From Candidatus Desulfovibrio kirbyi (GTDB lineage Bacteria; Desulfobacterota; Desulfovibrionia; Desulfovibrionales; Desulfovibrionaceae), in the NCBI GenBank assembly GCA_013374015.1, contig BLLL01000003.1, positions 1 through 64,000 on the forward strand: a stretch of 64,000 nucleotides of DNA, in the 5' to 3' direction. The notes beneath the pieces are model-generated. The model had not been told where the DNA came from. It ran no database searches and was given only the letters and a program-made list of their open reading frames with translations. The position numbers and the translations under genes were made by a program. Positions 8,416 through 17,804 of the stretch are shown one piece after another. Position 1 is the first letter of the stretch, and the number at the start of each line of letters is the position of its first letter.

Positions 8416-10995
8416 ATGTATATTGAATCCTTCAAAATTGACGGCTTCGGCATTTTTGCGGGCGCGGTTGTCGAATCTCTGTCGCCAGGTCTTTCCATAT
8501 TTATGGGAGACAATGAAGCGGGCAAATCCACCTGTCTGGAATTTTTGCGCGTCATCCTCACGGGCTATCCGGCAAGCAAAGCCGCAATCGACAAGCTTGC
8601 CCCGGTGCGCGGCGGTTCTCCCGGAGGTAGCCTTGTTTTGCGCACAGACGGGAACAAAACCTTGCATGTGACGCGCAAGCCCGGTGGCCTGCTCAAAAAC
8701 GGCGGCCTGCTGTCTCTGGCCGATTCTGATGGTCATCCTCTGAAGGATTCCGGACTGTTGCAGGCGATATTCCACGGTATTTCCGCCAATGTGTACCGCG
8801 CTGTTTTTGGTTTCAGCTTGTACGAGCTGCAAACCTTTGACACGCTCACCCAGGGCAATGTGAGTAGCGCCCTGTACGGGGCAAGTTTCGGTCCTGGTCT
8901 CACTCCGCCGGGCGTGGCGCAGCAAAATCTTGACAACAAAATGAAGAGGATTCTTGCCGGCGACAAAAACAGCCCGAGTATGGCTGACTATGCAGCGGAA
9001 TTGGAACAACTCACCGACAACATTAAGGCAGTAACAGCGCGGCATGAGCAATACGACGAATTTGCCTCAGAGCTTGACAAGAAAAGATCCCTGCTGACGG
9101 AGCAACGCGGCCGCAAAAACGGGCTGGATAAAGAGCGCGCCCGCCTACAACACCGTCTTGACCTTTGGAAGCAGTGGGACGACTGGCGCAAGGCCGGCAA
9201 GGAACTTGAAAGCCTTGCGCCTGATTCCGCCCTGCGGGACGCCTTGCCAGAGATGAACACCCTTGCCCAGCATAAAAGCCTTTATCAGAACGCGGTCAAC
9301 AGTCAATCGGAACTGTCAGCCTCACTGACGCGCGCCCGGGAAGAAAAAAACCATTTTCTGCATTCGCTGGGGGAAGGATGGGACTGCGCGCGCATACGCG
9401 CAACCGACCGTTCGCTGCATCAGGCTGCTGTGAACAACATCAACAGAGCCAATGACGAAATTGAATGCGCGCGGCGCGCGGTTGACAAGGCCGAGCCCGC
9501 AATCGACAGGGAAAATGAGCTTTTGCAGGAGACGGACTTACGGCTTAAAAGCAATCTGGCGTCTTCGTCTGCCAAAAATCTGCCGCTGATGGCGCTTGGA
9601 CTTACGTTAATTGTGTGCGGCTTTGCCTTGCTGGCCGCGTACTGGCGATTTGACGTGACGGCTTTGCCTGTCACGGAAACGCTGGCACTACCGATAAGCC
9701 CGTTGTCCGGCTGTCTTGCGCTGCTGTGCGGCGTGACTTTTCTGGCAGGCGGGCTGTTGCGCAGCGGGCTTGAGGCAAAGCGCTACAGGCAGGAACGGGA
9801 ATATCTGCAAAAAAGACGGGATGCGTATGCGCTGCATATCGCACTGCAAAAACAGGCGGCAGAGCGGATGCAGGGTGCGGAAAAACGCCTCTGTGCAGCC
9901 AAAAAAGCCTGGAATGCCTACACAGAGGGGCTTGGCCTTGGCAAAGACCTGGAGCCGGCAACAGTGCGCGCCGCCTTAGTTTCTATGGAAAAATTTCTGG
10001 CCGCGGAGGCGGAATGCGGGCATCTTACCAAAATCCTTGCGGAAAACAGCAAAAATCAGGAGGCGCTGCGCGCGCCCTTGCAGGAACTGCTCGTTCGGCT
10101 TGAGCGTTTGCCGCTGCTGTATGCAAACGGTGAACCGGACTGGGCAACTACGCTGGACATGCTGTTGAAAGACGCTCAGGATGCCTCGGACAGGCATACG
10201 AAAATCGCAACCCGCAAACAGATTGTCGAAGACGCGTTACGCCGCGCGGCGGACAAAACCCCTCTTGAGGAATTTTTGGCTTCGTTCAGTCCGGATGAAG
10301 AGGCCGGCCTGATGAGAAATCGCAGTGATCTGGAGGGAAAGTACGCTGCCCTTCAGGAGGCGGAACAGGAAATTCAGGGGAACATCGCCGTGCTGGATCA
10401 TACGGTCAAAACCCTGTCCACGGCGGACGATCTTGCAGAACTGCGCCAACGCTGGGAGGCTGTTCAGGAAGCCCTGCGCGTCATGTGTCTTGACTGGGCA
10501 CGGCACGCGCTTGCCTACGAACTGATCGCGCAGGCGCAACGGCAATTCCAGAACGAACACCAACCCCGGATTGTCCGCGACGTTTCCGCCATGTTCAAAA
10601 GCATCACCGGAGGGCGCTGGCGGGGGATCAGCGTCTCTCTGGCTGATTCCTCCCTGAACATTCTACCCGATCACGGTGCATCGCTTTCGCCGGAATCGTT
10701 GAGCCGCGGCGCTCAGGAACAGGTCTACCTTGCGTTGCGCCTTGCCTATATCAAAAACCATGCGCGTCAGGCATGTGCCCTGCCGCTTGTTATGGACGAT
10801 GTACTGGTAAATTTTGATCCAACGCGGGCGGAACGCACTGCAAATGCCCTTGTGCAATTTACTGAAAAAACAGGGGACTGTCCGTCCCACCAGATACTCT
10901 ACTTCACCTGTCACCCGCATACGGTGGATGCTTTGAGCAAAGCCGCGCCGAACGCGGCGCTGTTCCGCATTGAAGACGGCCGGATCAGAGCTTGA
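8416..10995 (+). CDS. YhaN/Rad50-like ATPase with coiled coil and central membrane hairpin
   Basis: SMC-like ATPase of 859 aa. Walker A GDNEAGKST lies at residues 31-39 and Walker B LPLVMDDVLVNFD near residue 790, with SRGAQEQVYLALRLA as the ABC signature region. Long heptad-rich arms lie between. Two hydrophobic helices sit in the middle of the arms (about residues 393-412 and 429-450), as in YhaN proteins but not SbcC. I chose ATG 8416 because TTGAGG lies 5 nt upstream and the protein then begins MYIESFKIDGFG as in the family. It follows the metallophosphoesterase by about 50 nt and is its likely partner. Confidence 0.88.
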   Translation: MYIESFKIDGFGIFAGAVVESLSPGLSIFMGDNEAGKSTCLEFLRVILTGYPASKAAIDKLAPVRGGSPGGSLVLRTDGNKTLHVTRKPGGLLKNGGLLSLADSDGHPLKDSGLLQAIFHGISANVYRAVFGFSLYELQTFDTLTQGNVSSALYGASFGPGLTPPGVAQQNLDNKMKRILAGDKNSPSMADYAAELEQLTDNIKAVTARHEQYDEFASELDKKRSLLTEQRGRKNGLDKERARLQHRLDLWKQWDDWRKAGKELESLAPDSALRDALPEMNTLAQHKSLYQNAVNSQSELSASLTRAREEKNHFLHSLGEGWDCARIRATDRSLHQAAVNNINRANDEIECARRAVDKAEPAIDRENELLQETDLRLKSNLASSSAKNLPLMALGLTLIVCGFALLAAYWRFDVTALPVTETLALPISPLSGCLALLCGVTFLAGGLLRSGLEAKRYRQEREYLQKRRDAYALHIALQKQAAERMQGAEKRLCAAKKAWNAYTEGLGLGKDLEPATVRAALVSMEKFLAAEAECGHLTKILAENSKNQEALRAPLQELLVRLERLPLLYANGEPDWATTLDMLLKDAQDASDRHTKIATRKQIVEDALRRAADKTPLEEFLASFSPDEEAGLMRNRSDLEGKYAALQEAEQEIQGNIAVLDHTVKTLSTADDLAELRQRWEAVQEALRVMCLDWARHALAYELIAQAQRQFQNEHQPRIVRDVSAMFKSITGGRWRGISVSLADSSLNILPDHGASLSPESLSRGAQEQVYLALRLAYIKNHARQACALPLVMDDVLVNFDPTRAERTANALVQFTEKTGDCPSHQILYFTCHPHTVDALSKAAPNAALFRIEDGRIRA

Positions 10996-11075
10996 CGAGA
11001 CAGGCCGGCCGACGAAAAAATTCTCCCCTTTCGCTGCCCGGCCAGCTTCATCACGCCCATTTATTAGCTGGTTAG

Positions 11076-11861
11076 GTTATAGATTTATGCCATGACAACA
11101 ATCCGCATACAGCGCCCGCCAAGCGCGCGTTCCATCGCGCCATCCATAATGCCCCGCCTCCGCTGCCGGCGGAGGCGGACATACTTTCGCAAAACGACAT
11201 TGCGTCAGATTGGCGGCTTGCCTGCCGCCGTCAAGCGCCTGATTCCCCGATCCCGCTTGATCTGGAACTGCCGCCTTCGGAGAAGGGAGAAGAAGCTGTT
11301 GCGGCGCGTTCTCTCAACGGCGCAAGCGTTCAAAGCGCGCGCGGCATCAGCGCCACGGGCTATATTTCCCTGCTTGCCGTGCTGCTGGAGCTGAAGGTGC
11401 TGGACAGCTTCGGCCATTTTGTCCGGCACAACGCCTCAACGCCCTTGGCGGCCAAAGTCGCGGCGGACATTGCGCCTTATGGGCAAACGCTACGGCTCAG
11501 TTTGCCGTACGGTCTCTGGCTGTCGGCATCGGATGTGGAAGAGCTGCTCAAAGTCAAGGCATCGTTCTCGCTGGCGCTGGAAAAGCTGTCCGCAATGTTG
11601 CCGTTGCGGAAGACGAATTTGTACCTAGCCGGCGCGCTGGGTGAGCGCGTCAATCCTGATTGGTTGGCAGCGCTGGGTTTTGTGCCGCGGGGGCTTTGCG
11701 TGTATACTGCAGGCAATACCGCGCTGGAAGGGGCGGCCCTGCTGGCGTTGAATCCTGGCAATGGCACGGATTTTCAGGCAAAAACGCTTTGTCTGACGGA
11801 TGATCCGCAGTTTCAGCAGACGTATTGCCGGCACCTCCGATTTGTATGGAACCAGGCATGA
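11076..11861 (+). pseudogene. Decayed RACo-like (DUF4445/ASKHA) reductive activator
   Basis: The frame is open from after a TAG at 11073 to the TGA at 11861 but has no usable start. Its N-terminal part keeps only the end of a 2Fe-2S domain (SDWRLACRRQA); the four-cysteine cluster is gone. It then jumps to the C-terminal ATPase region: ISATGYISLLAVLLE, NLYLAGALGERVNPDW and GNTALEGAALLALNPG. RACo proteins are normally about 600 aa; the ASKHA core of roughly 250 residues is missing here. Members reactivate corrinoid methyltransferases. The 3' end overlaps the next start (ATGA). Confidence 0.6.
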
Positions 11862-13075
11862 ATCCTCTTTTTTCCCCACTGTCCGCGCAGGCGTGCAATG
11901 CCTTTGCACTCCTGCCGAAAGCCCTTTCCCGTATCCGTCCTCTGAACGAGGCGCACAAACGCTCCCTTCCTGAGGATGTGGCCGCCCTCTCACGTCTTTT
12001 GACCACAGAACGCCGCGAACTGCGCCATCCCTACTGGAGTTCGCCGGCCTTTGTCAGCGCGTATCTGTATTATTTTTTGCCCTGGAATTTGTTGCGCCAG
12101 GCGCGTCTGCTCGCCTCCCTGCCCCTACCCGATCCGCGAAAAAACGCGTCAGGCGGGGCGCTCCTGCTGGATGTGGGGTCAGGCCCCTTGACGTTGCCGA
12201 TCGCCCTGTGGCTCGTGCGTCCCGATTGGGAGGATGCTGTGCGCGTTTTGGCTGTGGACATAGCTGTGCAGCCTTTGGAGATGGGCAAAGCCCTCTTTGC
12301 CGTGCTGGCCGAATTGCTGGGGCGCAAACCGTGGCCTGTGCGCACAGCGCGCGCGTCGTTGAGTCAGATGGCGTGCAAGAGCATGACAGATAGACCGTGG
12401 CTGATGACAGTTACCAATGTGCTGAATGAAGTGCGCGACAAGCGTTCGTTTGCCGCGGGGAACGAAGAGAGTGAAGAACAGTTTACACAGATATTTAAAG
12501 TAGTTGACACACTATCCCCGTCCACTTTGCTGGTTGTTGAGCCGGGGACGCGCCTTGGTGGAAAGGCCGTGATGCGTCTGCGTGACAGCGCGTTGTCAAA
12601 TGGTTTTGAGGCGCTGTCCCCATGTACGCACAACGGGTGCTGTCCCCTGTTTGCCGGAGACGGCGGCAGAACATGGTGTCACTTCACTCTTGACACGCTG
12701 GACGCGCCCTTGTGGCTGACGCAGCTTTCTCACAGGGCGGGGCTTGTCAAAAATGCCCTGAGTCTTTCCCCGCTTTTGCTGTCCGCGCAAAAAACCATAC
12801 GCCAGAGCGGTGTTGCTAGGATACTGTCCGCGCCTTTTCCTGTGCCGGGCCTCAAGGGGCTTGCCCGTTACGCATGTTCGGCCGAAGGGCTTTTGCTGCT
12901 GGAAGACGCCGGGAATGCGGCAAGTGGAGACGCGCAGGCGATTGTTGTGGACAGGCGCGCGCGGCGTGACAAAAAAAGCCGCGCTAAAATTGTTTCCGGT
13001 TCACATTCAGTCGTTCATCCTCGTCAAAAGATGTTCGATATCAATAAAGGATCCCTGCACCCCTCCGCGCCATAG
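11858..13075 (+). CDS. Rsm22-like SAM-dependent methyltransferase
   Basis: This 405-aa protein has a SAM-binding motif LLDVGSGPLTLP near residue 103, followed by a cysteine cluster CTHNGCCPL and TWCHF near residues 255-275. That cluster is typical of Rsm22-family small-subunit ribosomal methyltransferases, in which the cysteines bind an iron-sulfur cluster. The C-terminal 40 residues are basic. ATG 11858 overlaps the upstream stop by ATGA coupling and is preferred to the upstream in-frame ATG at 11825. Its last 69 bp overlap the 3' end of the convergent DVU0298-type gene. Confidence 0.8.
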   Translation: MNPLFSPLSAQACNAFALLPKALSRIRPLNEAHKRSLPEDVAALSRLLTTERRELRHPYWSSPAFVSAYLYYFLPWNLLRQARLLASLPLPDPRKNASGGALLLDVGSGPLTLPIALWLVRPDWEDAVRVLAVDIAVQPLEMGKALFAVLAELLGRKPWPVRTARASLSQMACKSMTDRPWLMTVTNVLNEVRDKRSFAAGNEESEEQFTQIFKVVDTLSPSTLLVVEPGTRLGGKAVMRLRDSALSNGFEALSPCTHNGCCPLFAGDGGRTWCHFTLDTLDAPLWLTQLSHRAGLVKNALSLSPLLLSAQKTIRQSGVARILSAPFPVPGLKGLARYACSAEGLLLLEDAGNAASGDAQAIVVDRRARRDKKSRAKIVSGSHSVVHPRQKMFDINKGSLHPSAP

Positions 13076-13783
13076 ATTGCGTATGCGCAATTCGCCGGAT
13101 GAGTGAGAAAGTGTCTCGTACGCCAGCTGACTGACGGTTTTTTCGTACACCACATCGCCGTCAAACAATTCGCAGACCTCTCGTCGGCCTACCCCGGAGA
13201 GACTGCGTAGCGTTGGCGCGTCTGTAGAATCCGGGGGCAACTGCATCAGCGCCCACGCGGCATAGCCGCAGCACACAATATTTTCGTCGTGCAGTCCGTC
13301 CGCAATCCGTGAACGCCAGCGCAGGCACAATTGTGGCCTGGCTTCGGCCAGACGACCGACAGCCCAGTAACATGAACACCGCAATGCGCTGTTGCCACAA
13401 TAATTGTCGGATTTGCCCGTATTGATAATGTAGGAAAACAGTATGTTATGATATTCCTTCGACAGCAATTCATCCGCGGCCAGAATTTCCCCGAAGGCCT
13501 CCGGGATGCCCCATCCGATATTTCCGGAGTCCTCATTCATATGCCACATAAGACGTCGCACAATGTTGCGTCCGTTTTCGGGCTGTGCCGCTGTCAGGCG
13601 CGTCGTGGTCTGTGCAAGCGCGCTGGCCGCGCGGTGTTTGAGCGTTGAACCGCAGGGCAGAATGGAGAGAAGCGGCGCTATGGCCTCCGTCCCGAAATTG
13701 ACAATCTCTTCCACACTGTTGTTCCAGTACGGCTCAAGAAGCCATTCCCGGAACAACAGTTTTGCGGATCGCATTTTGGACAT
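13007..13783 (-). CDS. DVU0298-family HEAT-like repeat protein
   Basis: This 258-aa soluble protein is composed of short paired helices with HEAT-like spacing (GTEAIAPLLSIL, HRAASALAQT, YWAVGRLAEARP, CGYAAWALMQL). This matches proteins annotated as the DVU0298 family in sulfate reducers. It has several cysteines but no clear CxxC cluster and no signal peptide. The start is preceded by CTGGAG at 6-8 nt. It is convergent with, and overlaps, the methyltransferase gene. Function unknown; HEAT repeats suggest protein-protein contacts. Confidence 0.7.
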   Translation of the reverse strand: MSKMRSAKLLFREWLLEPYWNNSVEEIVNFGTEAIAPLLSILPCGSTLKHRAASALAQTTTRLTAAQPENGRNIVRRLMWHMNEDSGNIGWGIPEAFGEILAADELLSKEYHNILFSYIINTGKSDNYCGNSALRCSCYWAVGRLAEARPQLCLRWRSRIADGLHDENIVCCGYAAWALMQLPPDSTDAPTLRSLSGVGRREVCELFDGDVVYEKTVSQLAYETLSHSSGELRIRNLWRGGVQGSFIDIEHLLTRMND

Positions 13784-13871
13784 TGTCCACTCCAGTTTGT
13801 CTTACGCCGACGGCCTTATTTTTTCTTTACGGTTTTTGTTTCAATATACTATGGCATCGTGACGATATTAT

Positions 13872-14648
13872 CTAGGACGGTGCGTGCATATTTGCGATAT
13901 CTCGCAGGGATCTGCGTAAAAATGCCAGCATGCCCTTATGACGCGTTTCTTCACGTATGAGAGTGTCAATGCAGTGCAGTACGTAAACAAATTGTCCACG
14001 CTCCCGATAGTGCAGGTGACTGAGGGGAGGCAGGTCGGACGGCAGGGCTAGGGCGCTCATTGCGTCCGAACCCATAACAACGACGCCCCGCGCGCCAAGC
14101 GCGTGCGCGCCGGACCAGAAGATTTCCGCATTGGGCAGGCAACGCGTTCCTGATGCGGTGTCGCTGTCAGGCAAACAGTGCGGCCAAAACGTGTGTGTGC
14201 CCGCGGGGTGACGCAATTCAGTGAGAAGTTTTTGAAAAAACGCGCGGCGTGCGACATTTGGGGCAATCCGCAAATCTTCTCCCAACTTCCAGTATGTCCA
14301 TACAATCAGCCCGGGACGTGTGGCGGCAAGCTGCGTGCGCCAAGGGGCGGGCCAGTCCTTTTGCGGCGTGGGGCGCCAAGGGGTGGCGAGATCCTCCACA
14401 GGCGGCTTTTGCGGCGCGGCAGACATCCGCGAGCGTTTGCCGGGTAAGACGTCCGGCGGTTGGGCATGGGGAACGTGGGGCGTAACGGGTCGTTGGGACG
14501 CTGTGAGGGGCGCGGCAGGGGGCATATCATAGGGCAGCAAGACAACGGAAAGTCCGCATTTGAGCCACAGAGCGCTCAGCGGATTCAGAACTGCGAAAGC
14601 CATGAGCACAAATCCCAAGCTACATCGGCTTTGCTTTGCATCGGCCAA
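13872..14648 (-). CDS. Hypothetical protein downstream of coaBC
   Basis: Not recognised. The first 30 residues contain a hydrophobic stretch (GFVLMAFAVLNPLSALW). A proline-rich linker follows (about residues 45-100), then a globular domain with WTYWKLGEDL, HTFWPHCLP and GARGVVVMGSDAMSALA. The latter resembles the strand-loop-helix of an alpha/beta fold such as uracil-DNA-glycosylase-like proteins, but no catalytic motif can be claimed. The start is uncertain: 14648 overlaps coaBC by 64 bp, and an alternative ATG at 14603 cuts this to 19 bp. It is probably co-transcribed with coaBC. Confidence 0.6.
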   Translation of the reverse strand: MADAKQSRCSLGFVLMAFAVLNPLSALWLKCGLSVVLLPYDMPPAAPLTASQRPVTPHVPHAQPPDVLPGKRSRMSAAPQKPPVEDLATPWRPTPQKDWPAPWRTQLAATRPGLIVWTYWKLGEDLRIAPNVARRAFFQKLLTELRHPAGTHTFWPHCLPDSDTASGTRCLPNAEIFWSGAHALGARGVVVMGSDAMSALALPSDLPPLSHLHYRERGQFVYVLHCIDTLIREETRHKGMLAFLRRSLRDIANMHAPS

Positions 14649-15829
14649 ATTTCTTCACGGCCGCGACTGTCTACAACGGCCACGCTGTTTGTCGGCGCGC
14701 AAAAACCAGCGGCTGGCTCATTCACGCGATTGGCGGCCAGCACGTCCGCTTTTTTGCGCTTCAGCTTGGCAGCCGCCATGGGCAGCAACTCCTGCATGGT
14801 TGATACGGTTTCCGCGGCAAATCCCAGCACTTTTTGTTCTGATTTGCGTGAATGCGCTAGTGTTTCAAGAATATCAGGGTTAGGGTGAAACGCAAGAGTG
14901 AAGCCCTCCGGCGATTCGGATTTTTTAAATTTTTTTTGGCCGATCGACTGGGGTGAAAAATCGGCCACAGCGGCGGCAAATATGCCCATATCCATCCGCG
15001 GCCAGAGAGTCTGCGCGGCGTCAAACATTTCACGGGCGCTTTCAACGGCGCAACGCCTCACTTCGTCGGGCAGGAACAGCGCGCCGGTCACGTTTATCGG
15101 GCCGCACAGCGCCGTGACTTCGGCCCCGCGCAAAAAAGCGCACACCGCAAGGGACGCTCCCATCAGGCCGCTGGATGGGTTTGACCAGTAGCGGAATCCG
15201 TCCCACGGTTCGCGGGTGGGGCCGGCCGTGACCAGCGCCTTGCGTCCTTTCATGTCCTGCGGCGACAGCGCCCGCAGGACAGCCAGAAAAATTTCAGGCA
15301 GATCGGCCATGCGTCCGAAGCCCGTATCGCCGCAGGCAGCCTCGCCGTGTCCGGGCGCGACAATGTGCGCCCCACGCTCCCGCAGGACGGCCACGTTGGC
15401 CTTGACAGCCGAATTGTCCCACATGCGCGGATTCATGGCAGGGGCAATAATGAGAGGGCCGTCAAAGGCAAGCGCCTGAGCGGCAAGCATGTCTGAGGCA
15501 TTGCCGTGGGCAAGGCGCGCAAGTGTGTCTGCCGAGGTTGGAGCCACCACCATGGCATGGGCGTGCTGTCCCGGCTCAAGATGAGCGAAAACATCTTCAT
15601 CGGGCGCGAACATGCTCTCATAGACCGGCATGGCCCCTAGGGATTTGAACAGCATGGGGGACACAAAGCGTTGAGCGGACTCTGTAATGGTCGCGGACAC
15701 GTGGATGTTGAGCTTGCGCCACGCCCGCAGCAAATCCGCCGCCCTGTAGCATGCTATGGAGCCGCAGATGCCCAGATGGACGCGTTTGCCTGCAAAGCGC
15801 GTGCTGTTGTCAAAAGGCAGTTCTGTCAT
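14585..15829 (-). CDS. coaBC: Bifunctional phosphopantothenoylcysteine decarboxylase/synthetase
   Basis: This 414-aa enzyme couples 4'-phosphopantothenate to cysteine and decarboxylates it in coenzyme A synthesis. The N-terminal flavoprotein half has GICGSIACYRAADLLRAW, the substrate clamp PAMNPRMWDN and the conserved cysteine in ACGDTGFGRM. The CoaB half begins GPTREPWDGFRYWSNPSSG and ends with DVLAANRVN. Length and motif order match CoaBC. It is divergent from the mlaE gene. panC, from an earlier step of the same pathway, lies far away at 56.8 kb. Confidence 0.93.
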   Translation of the reverse strand: MTELPFDNSTRFAGKRVHLGICGSIACYRAADLLRAWRKLNIHVSATITESAQRFVSPMLFKSLGAMPVYESMFAPDEDVFAHLEPGQHAHAMVVAPTSADTLARLAHGNASDMLAAQALAFDGPLIIAPAMNPRMWDNSAVKANVAVLRERGAHIVAPGHGEAACGDTGFGRMADLPEIFLAVLRALSPQDMKGRKALVTAGPTREPWDGFRYWSNPSSGLMGASLAVCAFLRGAEVTALCGPINVTGALFLPDEVRRCAVESAREMFDAAQTLWPRMDMGIFAAAVADFSPQSIGQKKFKKSESPEGFTLAFHPNPDILETLAHSRKSEQKVLGFAAETVSTMQELLPMAAAKLKRKKADVLAANRVNEPAAGFCAPTNSVAVVDSRGREEIWPMQSKADVAWDLCSWLSQF

Positions 15830-15892
15830 GGCGTGTCTTTCTGAAGTTGTTTCGGCTTGCGCGGATGCAGTACTTTTGGATATACTACAGGT

Positions 15893-17014
15893 ATGGAATC
15901 AAGTCCGCAAGTAGCGGTGTTATATCAGGGCGCGTCTCTGCGCGTCAGCGTGGGCGGGCAGTGGCGCATGGACAGGGCGTTGCCGGTCGACCAGGCTCTG
16001 GAAGATATTGCGGATACGCACGTGCGCGAGCTGTATCTGGAAGCAAAAAATCTGGACAGTTGGGACACAAGCCTGCTTGTGTTTCTGGTACGTCTCATCA
16101 GGACGGCGCAAACACGCGATATCGCCGTGAACATGGAACTGCCGGATGGCCTGAAGCATCTTGTGCGCATGGCCTTTGCCGTGCCGGCGCAGGTGGGGGC
16201 GGCACGCGCGTCAACCCGGGACTCTCTGTTTTCCGCTGTCGGCGGGGCAGCGCTTGCGCTGATTCCGCGTTTGACGCTTTTTTTGTGTTTTATCGGTGAG
16301 ATCGTTACTTCATTCAGACGCCTGCTGTCCGGTCGCGCACAGATGCGCATACAGGATTTTGTCGATGCCGTATATGAATGCGGTGTCTGTTCCCTGCCGA
16401 TCATTGCCCTGACCAGCCTGTTGTTTGGCCTTATTCTGGCCTTTGTGGGAGCTATACAACTGACCCGTTTCGGCGCGCAGATATATGTCGCCGGTCTTGT
16501 GGGCATAGGTATGTTGCGCGTTATGGGGGCTGTGATGGTGGGTGTTGTCATGTCCGGGCGCGTGGGCGCGGCCTATGCGGCATTGATCGGCGCCATGCGG
16601 GTGAATGAGGAGGTGGACGCGCTCAGTGTGGCCGGCATTTCGCCGATTGACTTTCTGGTGTTGCCGCGTGTGCTCGCCCTGACGCTGATGACGCCCTTCC
16701 TGACGCTGTATGCCGATCTGATGGGCATATGCGGCGGCTATTTTGTGGGCGTCGTGATACTTGATCTCAATCCTCTGGAATACGTCACAGCCACGGCACA
16801 GATGACCTCGTTCAGGCACATGTTCATCGGCCTTGTGTACGGTACTGTTTTCGGCGTAATCATATCCGTTGCGGGTTGCCGCCAGGGCATATTCTGCGCG
16901 GGTAGCGCCCAGGCCGTGGGACAGGCCACCACAAAGGCGGTAGTGCAGTCCATAGTGGGCATTATTGTGGCAACAGCCCTGCTCACTGTTATTTTTAACG
17001 TACTGGATGTCTGA
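15893..17014 (+). CDS. mlaE: MlaE-type ABC permease with N-terminal STAS domain
   Basis: This 373-aa protein combines an N-terminal STAS domain (about residues 5-95, LDSWDTSLLVFL; the MlaB-like part) with an MlaE permease (about residues 130-373). The permease carries the family loop VNEEVDALSVAGISPIDFLV and five or more membrane helices. It is the permease of an MCE lipid-transport system that maintains outer-membrane asymmetry. ATG 15893 is the first plausible start; an upstream in-frame TTG adds 12 unlikely residues. It overlaps the ATPase gene by a few bases, forming an mlaE-mlaF-mlaD-lipoprotein operon. Confidence 0.9.
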   Translation: MESSPQVAVLYQGASLRVSVGGQWRMDRALPVDQALEDIADTHVRELYLEAKNLDSWDTSLLVFLVRLIRTAQTRDIAVNMELPDGLKHLVRMAFAVPAQVGAARASTRDSLFSAVGGAALALIPRLTLFLCFIGEIVTSFRRLLSGRAQMRIQDFVDAVYECGVCSLPIIALTSLLFGLILAFVGAIQLTRFGAQIYVAGLVGIGMLRVMGAVMVGVVMSGRVGAAYAALIGAMRVNEEVDALSVAGISPIDFLVLPRVLALTLMTPFLTLYADLMGICGGYFVGVVILDLNPLEYVTATAQMTSFRHMFIGLVYGTVFGVIISVAGCRQGIFCAGSAQAVGQATTKAVVQSIVGIIVATALLTVIFNVLDV

Positions 17015-17804
17015 GATGCCGGATGTTCCCTTGTTGCGCGCGTGTGATCTCCAATTGGGATATGGCGGCTTTGTTCTCATGCGCAACGTCAGTTTTGAGG
17101 TGCGCGCCGGAGAAATATTTTTTATTATGGGTGGGTCCGGGTGCGGCAAGAGCACACTCTTACGCGCGTTTATGGGATTAAAGTCCCCGCAGGCCGGGCG
17201 GATTTTTTACGGAAAAGAGGATTTTTGGGGTGGCGGCGCGGAAAAGCGGCGGCGCATCATGCGCCGTACGGGTGTGCTGTTTCAGGGCGGCGCGCTTTGG
17301 AGTTCAATGACTCTGGCGGAAAATGTGGGGCTTGTGCTGCGTGGGTATACAGAATTGAGCGATGAAGAAGTGCGGCAACATGCTTCTCTCAAGCTGGCGC
17401 TTGTGGGGCTTGCGGGGTTTGAAGATTACTACCCTTCGGAAATCAGCGGCGGTATGCGTAAACGTGCCGGGCTTGCGCGGGCATTGGCGCTTGACCCTCC
17501 GGCGCTTTTGCTGGACGAGCCGTCCGCCGGGCTGGATCCGGTCAGTTCACGGATGCTGGACGATCTTATTTTGGAATTGCGCGCAACGCTCCGATCAACC
17601 TTTGTGATAGTTTCTCACGAGCTGGCAAGTATTTTTGCCATTGCCGACAACAGTATTTTTCTGGACGCTGCCACGCGTTCAGTGACGGCTTACGGCAAGC
17701 CGCAGGACCTTGCGCGCGCTCCGGATACTGAAAACAATGCCGTGAATTTTTTGACGCGGGGCGGTGATTGCACTAACACACTTTCAATCAAGGATGTGGC
17801 ATGA
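17007..17804 (+). CDS. mlaF: MlaF-type ABC transporter ATPase
   Basis: This is the ATP-binding subunit of the MCE lipid transporter, about 265 aa. Seen: Walker A GGSGCGKST, Q-loop VLFQGGALWSSMT (the Mla-type FQGGALF/W signature), ABC signature ISGGMRKRAGLARAL, Walker B ALLLDEPSAGLD and the switch histidine VSHELAS. Two in-frame ATGs (17007 and 17016) straddle the mlaE stop; neither has a strong ribosome site, so translation is probably coupled. Its 3' end overlaps mlaD (ATGA). Confidence 0.92.
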   Translation: MSEMPDVPLLRACDLQLGYGGFVLMRNVSFEVRAGEIFFIMGGSGCGKSTLLRAFMGLKSPQAGRIFYGKEDFWGGGAEKRRRIMRRTGVLFQGGALWSSMTLAENVGLVLRGYTELSDEEVRQHASLKLALVGLAGFEDYYPSEISGGMRKRAGLARALALDPPALLLDEPSAGLDPVSSRMLDDLILELRATLRSTFVIVSHELASIFAIADNSIFLDAATRSVTAYGKPQDLARAPDTENNAVNFLTRGGDCTNTLSIKDVA

